A stretch of 64,000 nucleotides of DNA from Syngnathus acus (lineage: Eukaryota > Chordata > Actinopteri > Syngnathiformes > Syngnathidae), in assembly GCF_901709675.1 (NCBI RefSeq), contig NC_051100.1, positions 10,326,786 through 10,390,785 of the forward strand. Direction: 5' to 3'. The notes below the pieces were generated by a model. It saw only the letters and a program-made list of their open reading frames with translations. It was not told where the DNA came from and searched no databases. A program made the translations under genes and the position numbers. Shown here piece by piece: positions 54,601 through 64,000 of the stretch. Positions within the stretch are counted from its first letter, which is position 1. Every line of letters starts with the position of its first letter.

Positions 54601-57600
54601 GCCAGAGGATGATGGACCCACTTACAGTAGCAGCCCTTAGCATGGGTCCCAGCCATCTCTAAACACAGCAGGCCGCCCCTCCTATGGGTAAACAGTCCCC
54701 ACCCTCGTGGACCACCAAGGACCAGCCCAACAGGCATCAAGAAGAATGAATAGGTCATGGCGAGGAGGCGTGCTGGTACCTATAGACTCATTCAATTATG
54801 CAGCTATAGCTAATATTGTGCCTGTTGATTGTATAATATTGCATATTGAACATGTACAGAGTAATCAATCACAGAAGACTCAAAAATGAAGGCTTTTCAT
54901 TTCGGGAAATTTGTTCTCAAGAAATGCCATTCTAAATTAAGCAGGCATTTTCTTTTCCTGGCAGGCTTAGGGAATTTGCATCCTCTGATTGCTCACCCTC
55001 TGCTTTTTCTCTCTCCTACCATTGCTCTCATCCCCAGCAGTATGCCCCATTGGCATTTGAAGAGCTTTCAGACAAGGTCACCTATGAATAAGACATGCTT
55101 ATTCTCCTCACGTCATTGCCACAACCCCGTTATGCCTTACGCTTTCATCCTCTATTCATTAAACAAGAGATGACTTGAGTTTGCTGGTCATTAGTCAAAC
55201 CAACCTCTGTGACTGTTGAGAGCGTCTGCATGCTTGTTCAATATGGAGGTAGTTTTGAAAGTAATGGCTAAAGAAATGTTATTGATAGAAAGAGGCAGCT
55301 GTCAGAACCTCGCTTGCGTCTCGGAGCTCACTTTGCGTGCAGTCGTTATTGCTGTTCGGGGTCTTAATATTAATGACTTAAAGTGAGAATGTAATCAGTC
55401 CACTCTTGTTACTTGACAATTTTTTTTACGTGTATATGAAGTTGACAGCTTTCCAAGCCAATGTAACTTTTGTTCTTTTAGATTGTGCAGGATGCGGTCG
55501 CGATATCAAGAATGGACAGGCTCTTCTAGCATTAGACAAACAGTGGCATCTTGGTTGTTTCAAATGTAAGGCCTGTGGGAAAGTACTAACTGGAGAGTAC
55601 ATCAGCAAGTAAGTAACTGCACATTGTTGGATTTTTATATACAAATGTTGAGATCTTTATTATCTAACCAAAATAACTAATTTGTGCTGTAATTTTTTTG
55701 GGGGCATTCACCACTATGTGAAAATTAAATAAATAAAATTAAGTATACAAATATTATAATATTCTTATTAATCCATACAAGGTTGAAATTACACATCCAG
55801 GCTCAAATATTAGCATGGTGAAAGGATGGCAACCAAGAAATAATAACATTTTGAAACTTAACAGAAGCTCCCCACATGGACAAAATACAATTTTAGACAA
55901 AAGTTTTATGGTCAGATGAGACTAACTTCAAGCTTCTTGACTGCAATGACAAGATATTTATTGGATGGAGGAGTCAAGGAGAGGCTTTAAAACTAAAAAC
56001 ACCGTCGCAACTATTAAGCATGGTGATGGTCGTGTCCCTCGATCATCTGGTTGAGGTGAAACTTGCTAATTGACGTTTAATACACTGTATGGGGAGTGAA
56101 GATCCAAAATAATTCTTCATTGAAGATACATGTAGTATAATCATTGCACCATGGAAAATGCTGATCCAAATAAATTATTACATGAAGATGGCGATTCTGG
56201 CAAACCTAGGCCACAACTGTAGCTGACTTACTGTTTAAACTGTACAATGGCTGAATGAACTGAATTGAACCGTACTGTTCAGCGGAAACTTGGCTGCATA
56301 TTTATTTATATTCCTGTATTTTTAGCAACTGCTTGTAAGAACAATGTTCTCGATGTTCAACATTGACTTCCTCCACTTAGGGATGGTGCACCGTACTGTG
56401 AGAAGGACTACCAGATTCATTTTGGAGTGCAGTGCGAAGCGTGTCATCAATTCATCACAGGCAAAGTACTTGAGGTAAGAGACAAAGGAAGCCATTAGTA
56501 TGAATTTGAAATACAGGCTACGTTAAAGTTGTCGTTGCTCTCTTTATTTTAAAAATTTATATAACGTTCTGTCGAAATCTAAATTCAGTTTGCCATAAAT
56601 GTAGTTTGTTAATCTGTGTTGTAATCTCTTCAACACGGAGCCAAACAGTCTCTTGACATGAAAGTGTTCTAAAAGATTAATTCTGGGTAGATTTTCAGCT
56701 TTTTATGACTCTTAATGCTTACGCACTCAGCATGGTTTGACGCCAATTACATAAACATTACATAAAATACCAAATGTGATTTTTATTTTTGCATCTGCAG
56801 TGAAAGTATTATTGAAGCATCTCTGAAATGAGTTCAAAATATTACCGCAACTATAATATCCATATGTGCTAATGTATAATCAACGTTTCAAACCTATTGC
56901 CTCACGTATCCCCATCAAGCTCGATTGCCTGGCAGACAGTGATCCAATCAGACAGTGAGTCATTTAATGGTATGAAAATGTCACTGACAGCTCGCCCGGT
57001 TTACGGTAATCCAGCATTAAGGCTGGACTATATGACAATGGGAAAAGATCTCTGAATCTCCCTCCTGAGCTGCTGCCAAAGCAACTGCGCTGCCAAAACG
57101 ATGCCAGGCTGTCTGACAATTTAATCAGCGACGTTAAGCATCTCTTGAACTCTACTGGCTTAATAAATGCCACGTTTACGCTGCACAGTATCAAACGCAT
57201 GTATTAAACCAGCTAATATGGAGTACATAAGGTTTATGACATAGCTGCTTTAAATTAAGTGTTGGTAATGTATCAATATGGTGAAGAGAAGCTTTCCAAC
57301 TGAAATAATATTTGATATGCAAAATCTAATTATCCTTGAATTTTCTAACAACAGCATATTGTTTCTTGATTTAGATATTACTCAGATTTACTGTATTTCG
57401 GGACAGCTTCCAGTCTTCTTCCAAAATATCTTGCTGAGAGGTGGATTTAAGATTCAGGGGGCTAAAAATATATGCGTAGGCCTAGTCCAACACTTGATTA
57501 AGACCTGTTTTTTTTTTCTTTGAAATACGTCTTGAGATATTATCTGTTCCAGTAGAATCGTGGCCACTCAAGATGTACAAGAAGGTATTCAGATTTAATT

Positions 57601-60600
57601 GAAAGCACTTCTCATCAATTCGTAGACCATCCAGCATGATTACACGCTTCAATACGGACACTTAAATTTGTCTGAGCTTTTCACATTGAATCATTTTGAA
57701 CAGAAATGAGAAATTAGACACTGAATTCAGCTTTTCATAGCCAGATTTGAGACAGTTCACTGGGCTTAATCGAGCATAACATTCAACCACTAAAACTAGT
57801 TTTTCTGGTCAATAGTGACAGTAAATAACTACCGGAACGATATTTGATGTTGTCCGACTCAGCTATTCTCTCCCCTCGCTGGATCTAATGAAACATCCCT
57901 GGGTTTAGCAGGCTTTGAGGTTGCGAGCATAGCTGAGTGAAGCCAGATTATTGGGTTTATTTCCTCCCGCACTGCTGCGGATGTCATTGATCTTCCCGCA
58001 TTCTCTGAAGTCAGGTCTTTTCTTTGCACTGTGTTTTGCAGGCGGGAGATAAGCATTACCACCCTAGCTGTGCGAGATGCAGCAGGTGCAATCAGATGTT
58101 CACAGAAGGAGAAGAAATGTACCTGCAAGGTGGGGCACATGCGCTGATGTTGTTATCTTCGCATTCGTCATTACTCTGTAAAGTATTTCGTTTAAAAAGC
58201 GTCTTTGATGAATAATACTGTAATCATTCATAAGAAATAAATGAATATGAATGTCTTTATTTTATATTATTATGACTAGATTATTTTTAATTGTCCAGTT
58301 TTGCTCATGCCAGCCTCATCGCTAATGCCAAGCTAAGCTATCCAATTGAGTGACATTTCTCTCACGGTAGAAGCAAGCCTGACTCTGCAGGAATCCTTTC
58401 CAGAATTGCAGGACTCATAAAGGGATGAGTACTTGGGCTTGGGAAATAATCCGTCGCATTGTGTTTCCTCAGGATCAACAGTATGGCATCCTGGCTGCAA
58501 GAACACAACTAGAACAGAGGAGAAACACAGGGAGAGGGTAGGAATGTGCATGTTCTGTTATCCTGACTGAAAGCGCATTCTGTTCATGTCCCATGACAAC
58601 ATTCTATGCGGATGGAGAGCAATTCTGCATGTGCAACCATTTCTAAAAGGGCAAACAATTTCTACCAGGGCAGACCTTTGTGAAATGAAAAAGCTTCGGA
58701 GGTTTTAAAACGTCACTTTTGGAAATGTTTGACTTCTCTGACGTTCCATTAGGTACACTTGCACACTCTGCTTGATGTATCAGAAGGAAAAAACGATCGT
58801 TATTGACACTAGTAACTAAAATCTGCAAACCAAGTTAATAATTGATTTATTGCCGGTATCATAAAACTCTCATTGCAGAAATATATATCTGCTCATATAT
58901 TCCATTTTAGATTGTTTGATTGCATGAGTGTACCTAATTTCTGTCTGCTAAGTGTATGCGGGGGTGCTGTATGAGTGATGACAAATTTAAGGTCCCATGA
59001 ATGGCAGGGACCCTAAAAAATAATACATCTTTCTCGGGTCCCAAATCACAAGTGGCGCCTCTGAGCGTACGTGTGTTTTGAGTCAGACTGGAGATGAACA
59101 ACCCCTTCTCCCTTCCTCCACAGCTACTGCCTCCGTCCCATTTATTCCTTCAAAAAACAGAAAGGCAGGTACTGTATTCGCTATGGGCTGTGAGGCGGGC
59201 GCATCATCGTGTTCCACCATACATATAGCACGCAGGGAGGTCACTGTTTGCTTCCATCTGCTGGACATAGCTTGCAGTGCCCTCTCCGTGATTGCACATG
59301 AAGCCATTCAGAATAATGACTAATTTGTCTTCTATAAAAGCCCCATTAGGTTAAAAGCTCATTTAATTATACTACATTCAAGATTGCTGCTGTCATCCCA
59401 ACAGTTCATTTCTCATAAACAGGCAAGGCAACACTTTGGCACACTCATTCACTTTGCACATTTGCAAATGAATGACCTCATCGTGAGATGTTGAAAAGAT
59501 TTGAAATGACTTTGCATAATTCCTGAAACATAAATACAAGGGTTGCAAATCTCGCCATCACTCATGCTCATAACGGTGAAATGATGTTGGGGTGTTTTGT
59601 GTAATATGCAACGGGTGAAAACAAACTGGCTGCCCTCGTGTGCCGCCATGACTAAATGTCGCGTTTGTATGCTTTCCCCTCCTGCAGCCGACGAGGTCGT
59701 CATCTGAAAGTATTTGTTCCAGACCTGGTTCAAGCATACCTGGCTCACCGGGTCACACAATCTATGTAAGAGATTTCAGCCATACATCTCATCGAGCGTT
59801 TCTTCCCTATCAATCTCTTCCCCACCCCATTTACGTACTCAAGAGGAGAATGCTTTTATATCTCTTTGCTCATGTCTATATGTGCATGTTTGTCTTTATC
59901 TCCTTCAGGCAAAAGTAGACAATGAGATTCTTGATTACAGAGACCTAGCTGCCATTCCAAAAGTCAAAGCCATTTATGACATTGAGCGCCCTGACCTTAT
60001 TACCTATGAACCTATGTACACCACCTCCATGGAGGAGAGAGAGGAGAGACGAGAAAGTGTAGGAGAGGTAAAGCAGATTGCATGCACCTCCCATTGCTTG
60101 CACTGCATCCTTGTGGTCATGTTGAATGGCAAGAATGCTAATTCCTAAAATGATCCTCTGTTTACTTGTGAAATGTAAAATACATTTGAAAATAATCTCA
60201 CTTTTGGTCAAGATTACTGGTGCGTGCGCCTTCTTTATCTGCTAATGGAACCTCACTGTCCCTCACAGCTCCTTAACGCCAGGAGGGAGCGCTCGCCCTT
60301 ACCTGACGAAAAGGTGAGTTACGTCAGTTGCTGATCCATGCATTCATTTTCTAACCTGATTATTAGAATCAGCATCATAGGTAAGCTATGAGGCGGTCAC
60401 GAAGATGTACATCGTGGATACGGACACATAAGACATTTACTCACAAGTGCTGGGACAGTTTGAGAAATGTGCCTACAGATTGTTGATTTTTTTTTTCCAT
60501 GTCCAATCTTGAAAGGCGTTTACAAATCAAATTTATTATTATTACTGCCAAAACTAGGAGAAGCGCACCTACCCACATTTTCATGACTGAGTGATACTTC

Positions 60601-63600
60601 CATTAAATGTATTTTATAAAGCTACCACATCATGACTGAGTATTCTTTCCTCAGAGATTTGATAATGGTGATTGACAGTTCTGCTTTCTTATTTTCCAGT
60701 ATTTTAGAACCATGTCTCCAACCCTATCCAATGAGGTGAGCTTAGTGATTTATCAAACTTAAGTTTTCTTCCTGTATGTGTATTTTAAGTATAGTACTGT
60801 TTAAAATATCATCTTTGTATCAACATTTTTATGTTCTCTAACACTGTGTATATTATTATATTTCAGGGCTGTTATGACAAGAGAGAACGCATTCTTCAGA
60901 GGTCCACCAGTCAGGGTTCCTTAGGCTCGCCAGTTTATAATCGCCATGGTTACACTCCCACTCTGTCACGGTCCCCACAGCATTTTCACAGGCCAGGTGA
61001 GTCCTTTGTGGATGGTTTGTGTAGTCGTATTGGTGATTCGCGACTAATGAAGTGGTCTTAGGGAATAATAACATTAGCCTCGTAAGTTTGGGTTCTCACT
61101 TCCTGCTATTTTTGTTTTTTACCATGTTAAAAATAAATTTCACTGAAATTGACTGATTGGTTGTTTTATTATTAAACTCAATGAAAAAAAAAAGACATTC
61201 CACAAACAACCAGACAGCCAATTTGCCTCCCCAGCATCACACTACCTTTTTTAATTGTATACAAGAGAGCAGTTTGATTTATTTAGTTTTACCTCGGTTG
61301 TGATTTCTTTGCTCTTTTCAATGCCTGCAAATTTCCCTTTTCATTTCCCCCCTCACATTCTCAACCTCAACCACCCTCCCACAATGGGCCACTCTGCCGG
61401 CAGCTGCTGCTGGGGCCCGCACTCCCTTCCTCCCCGCAGAAGCTCTGACAGGCATGCAGAAGCTCTGCTCCTCCTTGTGCAGTAACAGTGTGGGCTCCAG
61501 AAATAGTGACTCCCGCCCCACCTCCCCCTTTAGACACCACTTCCTCCCCCATAGTCAAGGTAAGCCCCCCCCCCACAACCACCATGCCCTTCTTACTCCC
61601 CCAAAGAAAGCAAATCATCTCCATTGCAGCCTGTGATGCAACTTCACGCTGGTCTCATCTGTCACTAATCTCAAAAGACAAATTGTGCCATCTGTCATGA
61701 CACTGGCATGACTTGTGCATAAGTGAACGACAAGCTCCTAGTGTCTGTGTATTTTCCGTTGGCATGCATGCCATTGAGAGGTTGTACAAATCACTTTCTA
61801 CCATGGATGTTGAATGATGTCATCCTCCACATGATTAACTTTACCGCTCCTTTCAAAGATTTTACTCACAATCCATAGAACAAGCAACGTGTCATGTACA
61901 TGTAACAAACAGTAATCATCTCCATAATCTACCACTCTCCTAACGACATTCATCTGCTCCATCAAGATTAACATTGAGCCCAAATTCGGCCAATTTGTCT
62001 GTTCACCCATCCCCATTCGGGTCGCCCTTATACATCCCTATTTACGTTCCTTTTTTGGTTCTTCTCACTGGAGGCACTGACCCACCAAGCGGCCGGAGCT
62101 CCCCTCTCCCGCTCAGGCCCGACAGCCGGCCGGGCACCCCGCCTCTCTCTTTGACCCCTAAACATTTTCACCTCCCAGGTAGGAGTCGGAGCACACCCTG
62201 TCACCGCTCATCTATTTCTAGCTCTAGCTCTATCTCTTTGTTGATATCTCTTTCTCCTTCTTTCTCCTCTCTCTCTCACGCTCTCGCTCTCTCTGTCTCT
62301 GTAAATGGAAGTTTGCTAAGTTGCTTTTTAGAGAGAGAGAGTTGAACTTTAGGCTGCTTCTATGGGTAAAACTATGTTATAATAATCATTTATGTAGTGG
62401 GCTTTCCATAAATGCTGAAGGCTCTTTAAATGTGATTTCTTCTATTTGACAAATTACAGATCAGGGCAGTAACATCTACAGAAAACCACCCATCTACAAA
62501 CAATATGGTACCTTCTTTTTCTTTTCTTTTTACCTTGTTTTCTCTTCTGAATTGTGACTGAATACTAATGTGAGGGGGTTATGAGGCAAAATGTGTAAGA
62601 TTATGAATGTTCTGTGTTGAAAATGTTTCATTTAACCTATAGTTGCCCACTGTCAATATATGTGCACTGTTTGAAGTCTGTCTCTGATACTTTCCCAGTG
62701 ATCCCTCAAATCAAATTGAACTGTTTATTTTTAGGGGTTAGGGTTATGTTCACTACTCACAAAACATTTGGGATATTTGATGAACCCACAATGCACTTTC
62801 TTACAAGTTACAACTTTTTAAGCTTCCCTACACTTTTGGGATATACATGTACAACTTTCTAGAAAATGTAAAATTTTCTAGTTTTAGCACTTTTGGCACA
62901 ACGAATACAATTTCCAGTTGAATTGCAATTTGTGTTCACATTTTGATCTCATGAGAACAAGACATCTTACAATCGATCAACAGTACCTCCCCGTTGTGAG
63001 CTTTCAGATAGGATGTTGTCAGAGCGAAGTGACCACTGATTTTAGAGAAAGACTGGGAGAGTCACAGAAAGGCATAGACGTGAACATCCTTGGAGATTTT
63101 CATGACTTACACCTGTTTAGAAATTTGCCACTCAGCAGAGAACAAGTTGTGCAAAAAATATAAGCAGTGAAAGTTGCATTCAAAAGTATAGAGAAAGTGA
63201 AATTAGGTTTACCTTGCAGTTTAGGTTAATCCCGAATTTATTTTGCGAATTGTATATCTCAAAGTAACAATAGCATGTAAAAAAAGTGACATTTCTTATG
63301 AAAATTGCTCCCCGCTGTGAAGCTGACTGTATGTAGCATTTATTGACTTGTCATGTGGAAGAAAGGCTTTGCTTTGTGTACGGCACACATTGCTCTTATG
63401 TGGTTGAACCACTGTCCAAAACGCTGATAGCTCAGTTGCTATGGTTACCAACCTATATACATACAGCTGCCATAGCACGTCAAAGCAAGTCGGCTGATGA
63501 CATCATCAGATCTGCCACCTTCCCTGCCGCCCATGCTCCCTCTCCAGATGACAGCTGGCAGAGCGAGGGTGATTGTTGGCCCTGCTCTAACATTCTATTA

Positions 63601-63601
63601 G
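42420..63601 (+). CDS. ablim1: Actin-binding LIM protein 1, partial (C-terminus beyond window)
   Basis: Cytoskeletal scaffold with four LIM zinc-binding domains and, in the full protein, a C-terminal villin-type headpiece that binds F-actin. Exons: 42420-42654, 51131-51268, 53399-53582, 53813-53922, 55482-55608, 56381-56474, 58042-58129, 58473-58537, 59688-59765, 59909-60067, 60269-60313, 60700-60735, 60867-60996, 61440-61559, 62074-62178, 62460-62507, 63467-63601. They total 1897 bp in one frame (632 codons plus 1 base) and continue past the window. The first exon (MPTLPNLNSLGRLCSS) parallels the long human isoform start (MPAFLGLKCLGKLCSS). LIM domains lie at about residues 97-152 (CFKC...), 157-208 (CNGC...), 224-282 (CAGC...) and 284-337 (CEAC...HPGC), with zinc ligands in place. 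The linker has the ABLIM1-type KVDNEILDYRDLAAIPKVKA and SPQHFHRPG. Sequence favours ABLIM1 over ABLIM2 or ABLIM3; the a/b fish paralogue is undetermined. Confidence 0.95.
44143..44164 (+). CDS. ablim1: Candidate short internal first exon of ablim1
   Basis: ATGGTCATGGTCAAAGAAAA then G before donor gtatcg: seven codons (MVMVKEK) ending in phase 1, which would join to VAHAQD at 51131. Human ABLIM1 also has short isoforms joined at the corresponding Val-Ala-His. A purine-rich stretch (43880-43960) and CT-rich leader precede it. Speculative without transcript data. Confidence 0.35.
48048..48080 (+). mobile_element. Solo hAT terminal fragment
   Basis: CAGGGGTGTTCAAACTATTT followed by CCACTGAG resembles the terminus of a different hAT family from the four full copies in this window. 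No matching right end was found. Confidence 0.5.
50324..50631 (-). mobile_element. hAT-like non-autonomous element, copy 4 (inverted)
   Basis: 308 bp in inverted orientation: begins CACAGGTGTCAAACTC and ends GTTTGACACCCCTG. Target duplication AGATACAA (50316-50323) versus ATATACAA (50632-50639), 7/8. Same family as 303, 10610 and 39438. Confidence 0.85.
50645..50880 (+). mobile_element. Degraded DNA-transposon end with repeat insertion
   Basis: AAAAAGTCAGCACACCCCTG and ATGCCATTTCTTATGACATA resemble the end of a common fish DNA transposon. A TTGTATAGCGCTTTTCAAAA fragment from another dispersed fish repeat interrupts it near 50835. Family names uncertain. Confidence 0.5.
51269..53398 (+). other. 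ablim1: ablim1 intron 2
   Basis: 2.1 kb, splitting LIM1. It contains MITE copy 2 at 52135-52298. Nothing else recognised. Confidence 0.75.
52135..52298 (-). mobile_element. Palindromic MITE, copy 2 (inverted)
   Basis: Same element as 20935-21096 in the opposite orientation, with identical 27-bp inverted termini and nearly identical interior, so both copies are young. Confidence 0.85.
53923..55481 (+). other. ablim1: ablim1 intron 4, including an unidentified GC-richer block
   Basis: 1.6 kb. Positions 54330-54760 are GC-richer than the surroundings and carry overlapping minus-strand frames (88 and 90 codons) of no recognised family; possibly an old retroelement fragment. Confidence 0.5.
55609..56380 (+). 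other. ablim1: ablim1 intron 5
   Basis: 0.8 kb, largely taken up by the Tc1/mariner relic at 55888-56215. Confidence 0.7.
55888..56215 (+). pseudogene. Decayed Tc1/mariner transposase fragment
   Basis: Translation of 55900-56030 gives KVLWSDETNFKLL followed by IFIGWRS, matching the region around the second catalytic Asp (WSDE) of Tc1-like transposases. A later AATGCTGATCCAAATAAA recalls the NDPKH block. The frame is broken by stops and shifts, and no terminal inverted repeats were found. Confidence 0.65.
56475..58041 (+). other. ablim1: ablim1 intron 6
   Basis: 1.6 kb, AT-rich, splitting LIM4. Nothing recognised. Confidence 0.7.
58130..58472 (+). other. ablim1: ablim1 intron 7
   Basis: 0.3 kb; no feature recognised. 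Confidence 0.7.
58538..59687 (+). other. ablim1: ablim1 intron 8
   Basis: 1.15 kb; no recognised repeat or gene. Confidence 0.7.
60269..60313 (+). CDS. ablim1: ablim1 45-bp exon
   Basis: Fifteen codons (LLNARRERSPLPDEK), phase 0 at both ends, flanked by cctcacag and gtgagt. With the next small exon it forms a pair of frame-neutral cassettes. Confidence 0.8.
60314..60699 (+). other. ablim1: ablim1 intron between small exons
   Basis: 0.4 kb; nothing recognised. Confidence 0.7.
60700..60735 (+). CDS. ablim1: ablim1 36-bp microexon
   Basis: Twelve codons (YFRTMSPTLSNE), phase 0 at both ends, between ttttccag and gtgagc. Human ABLIM1 has a comparable SPRTLSPTPSAEG stretch at this place, supporting it as coding. 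Confidence 0.8.
60997..61439 (+). other. ablim1: ablim1 intron before the cassette exon
   Basis: 0.4 kb with a pyrimidine-rich 3' half leading to the exon at 61440. No other feature. Confidence 0.7.
61440..61559 (+). CDS. ablim1: ablim1 120-bp cassette exon
   Basis: Forty residues (EALTGMQKLCSSL...FRHHFLPHSQ), phase 1 at both ends, so optional use keeps frame. Joining its neighbours directly gives HFHRPGTDPPSGRSSPLPLR, matching the main human isoform (HFHRPGNEPSSGRNSPLPYR). It is therefore likely alternatively spliced. Confidence 0.7.
61560..62073 (+). other. ablim1: ablim1 intron after the cassette exon
   Basis: 0.5 kb; no feature recognised. Confidence 0.7.
62179..62459 (+). repeat. CT-rich low-complexity intron
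   Basis: Positions about 62208-62300 are a TC/CTCT-rich tract just after an exon donor, followed by a short GA run at 62331-62340. No coding role. Confidence 0.75.
62508..63466 (+). other. ablim1: ablim1 intron 16
   Basis: 0.96 kb of AT-rich DNA; nothing recognised. Confidence 0.7.
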
Positions 63602-64000
63602 GTACAGTAGGCTTCTAACGGGCATGCTTGCACTGCAGCCATGGAATGGCAAACCTCGCTTAACTAATTCCTGTTTCCCCCTGTCGCTGCTCTAAATTCT
63701 TAACTGCATCCCTGCTTTAGGCACATCTGGTATCTGGCACATTTATTATGTTCCGCTTGCACACAAAAAAGCTTCTTTTGCTACAGCATTATTTTGCTTA
63801 TGGTAGCGTTAGCATCAGTTTCACTTTTTTATGTTACGTCCCTCTTCGGTGTGCGTATGTCTACAATAAAGCCACAAATGGCTTGGACAGAGATAACTGA
63901 GACTGACTTCAAACTGACATGTGTCCATGTGTCATACATCTGTGCTGTTCTGTGTATTAGTCTAATACTATTAGATGTGCAGAAAATCCAGGGGGTACCA
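63602..64000 (+). other. ablim1: ablim1 intron at window end
   Basis: Begins with donor gtacag after codons ...SNILL. No further ablim1 exon is visible before the window ends, so the remaining linker and headpiece lie beyond. Confidence 0.7.

Overview
The window is vertebrate nuclear DNA, almost certainly from a teleost fish. The genes are intron-rich with GT-AG introns. Their proteins match vertebrate families closely, and the intervening DNA is AT-rich and littered with fish-type repeats (short hAT-like elements, a tRNA-derived SINE, a palindromic MITE, a decayed Tc1/mariner relic). The species cannot be named from sequence alone. There are no operons, phage, CRISPR arrays, rRNA genes or stand-alone tRNA genes.

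Four protein-coding genes account for the window. (1) 1-4334, plus strand: the 3' part of ptk7, a Wnt/planar-cell-polarity pseudokinase receptor (last Ig domain, membrane span, whole pseudokinase). (2) 7293-28523, plus strand: complete srf, the MADS-box serum response factor, in eight coding exons with an 11.9-kb second intron; three CArG-type boxes lie about 0.5 kb upstream of its ATG. (3) 37325 down to 32011, minus strand: complete fhip2a (FAM160B1), a dynein-adaptor (FTS-Hook-FHIP) subunit, in 17 coding exons giving 734 residues. (4) 42420-63601 and beyond, plus strand: ablim1, an actin-binding LIM protein, with four LIM domains and much of the linker; the C-terminal headpiece lies beyond the window. 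Every exon chain was joined by hand and stays in one reading frame, which is strong internal support.

Layout: ptk7 and srf are head-to-tail, as in human 6p21.1. fhip2a and ablim1 are head-to-head, as in human 10q25.3. The stretch between the srf stop and the fhip2a stop (28524-32010) therefore joins two human synteny blocks tail-to-tail, and the two 3' ends carry convergent poly(A) signals about 20 bp apart.

No unmistakably new system was found. The points most worth a second look are: a 318-bp hAT-like element abutted on both sides by 90-bp direct repeats; a 63-bp stop-free, in-frame intron at the glycine loop of ptk7; an apparently extra Q-rich symmetric exon in srf; a strong-context 89-codon uORF ending one base before the srf ATG; CArG autoregulatory boxes; several phase-1 alternative first exons for ablim1; and the tail-to-tail synteny junction.
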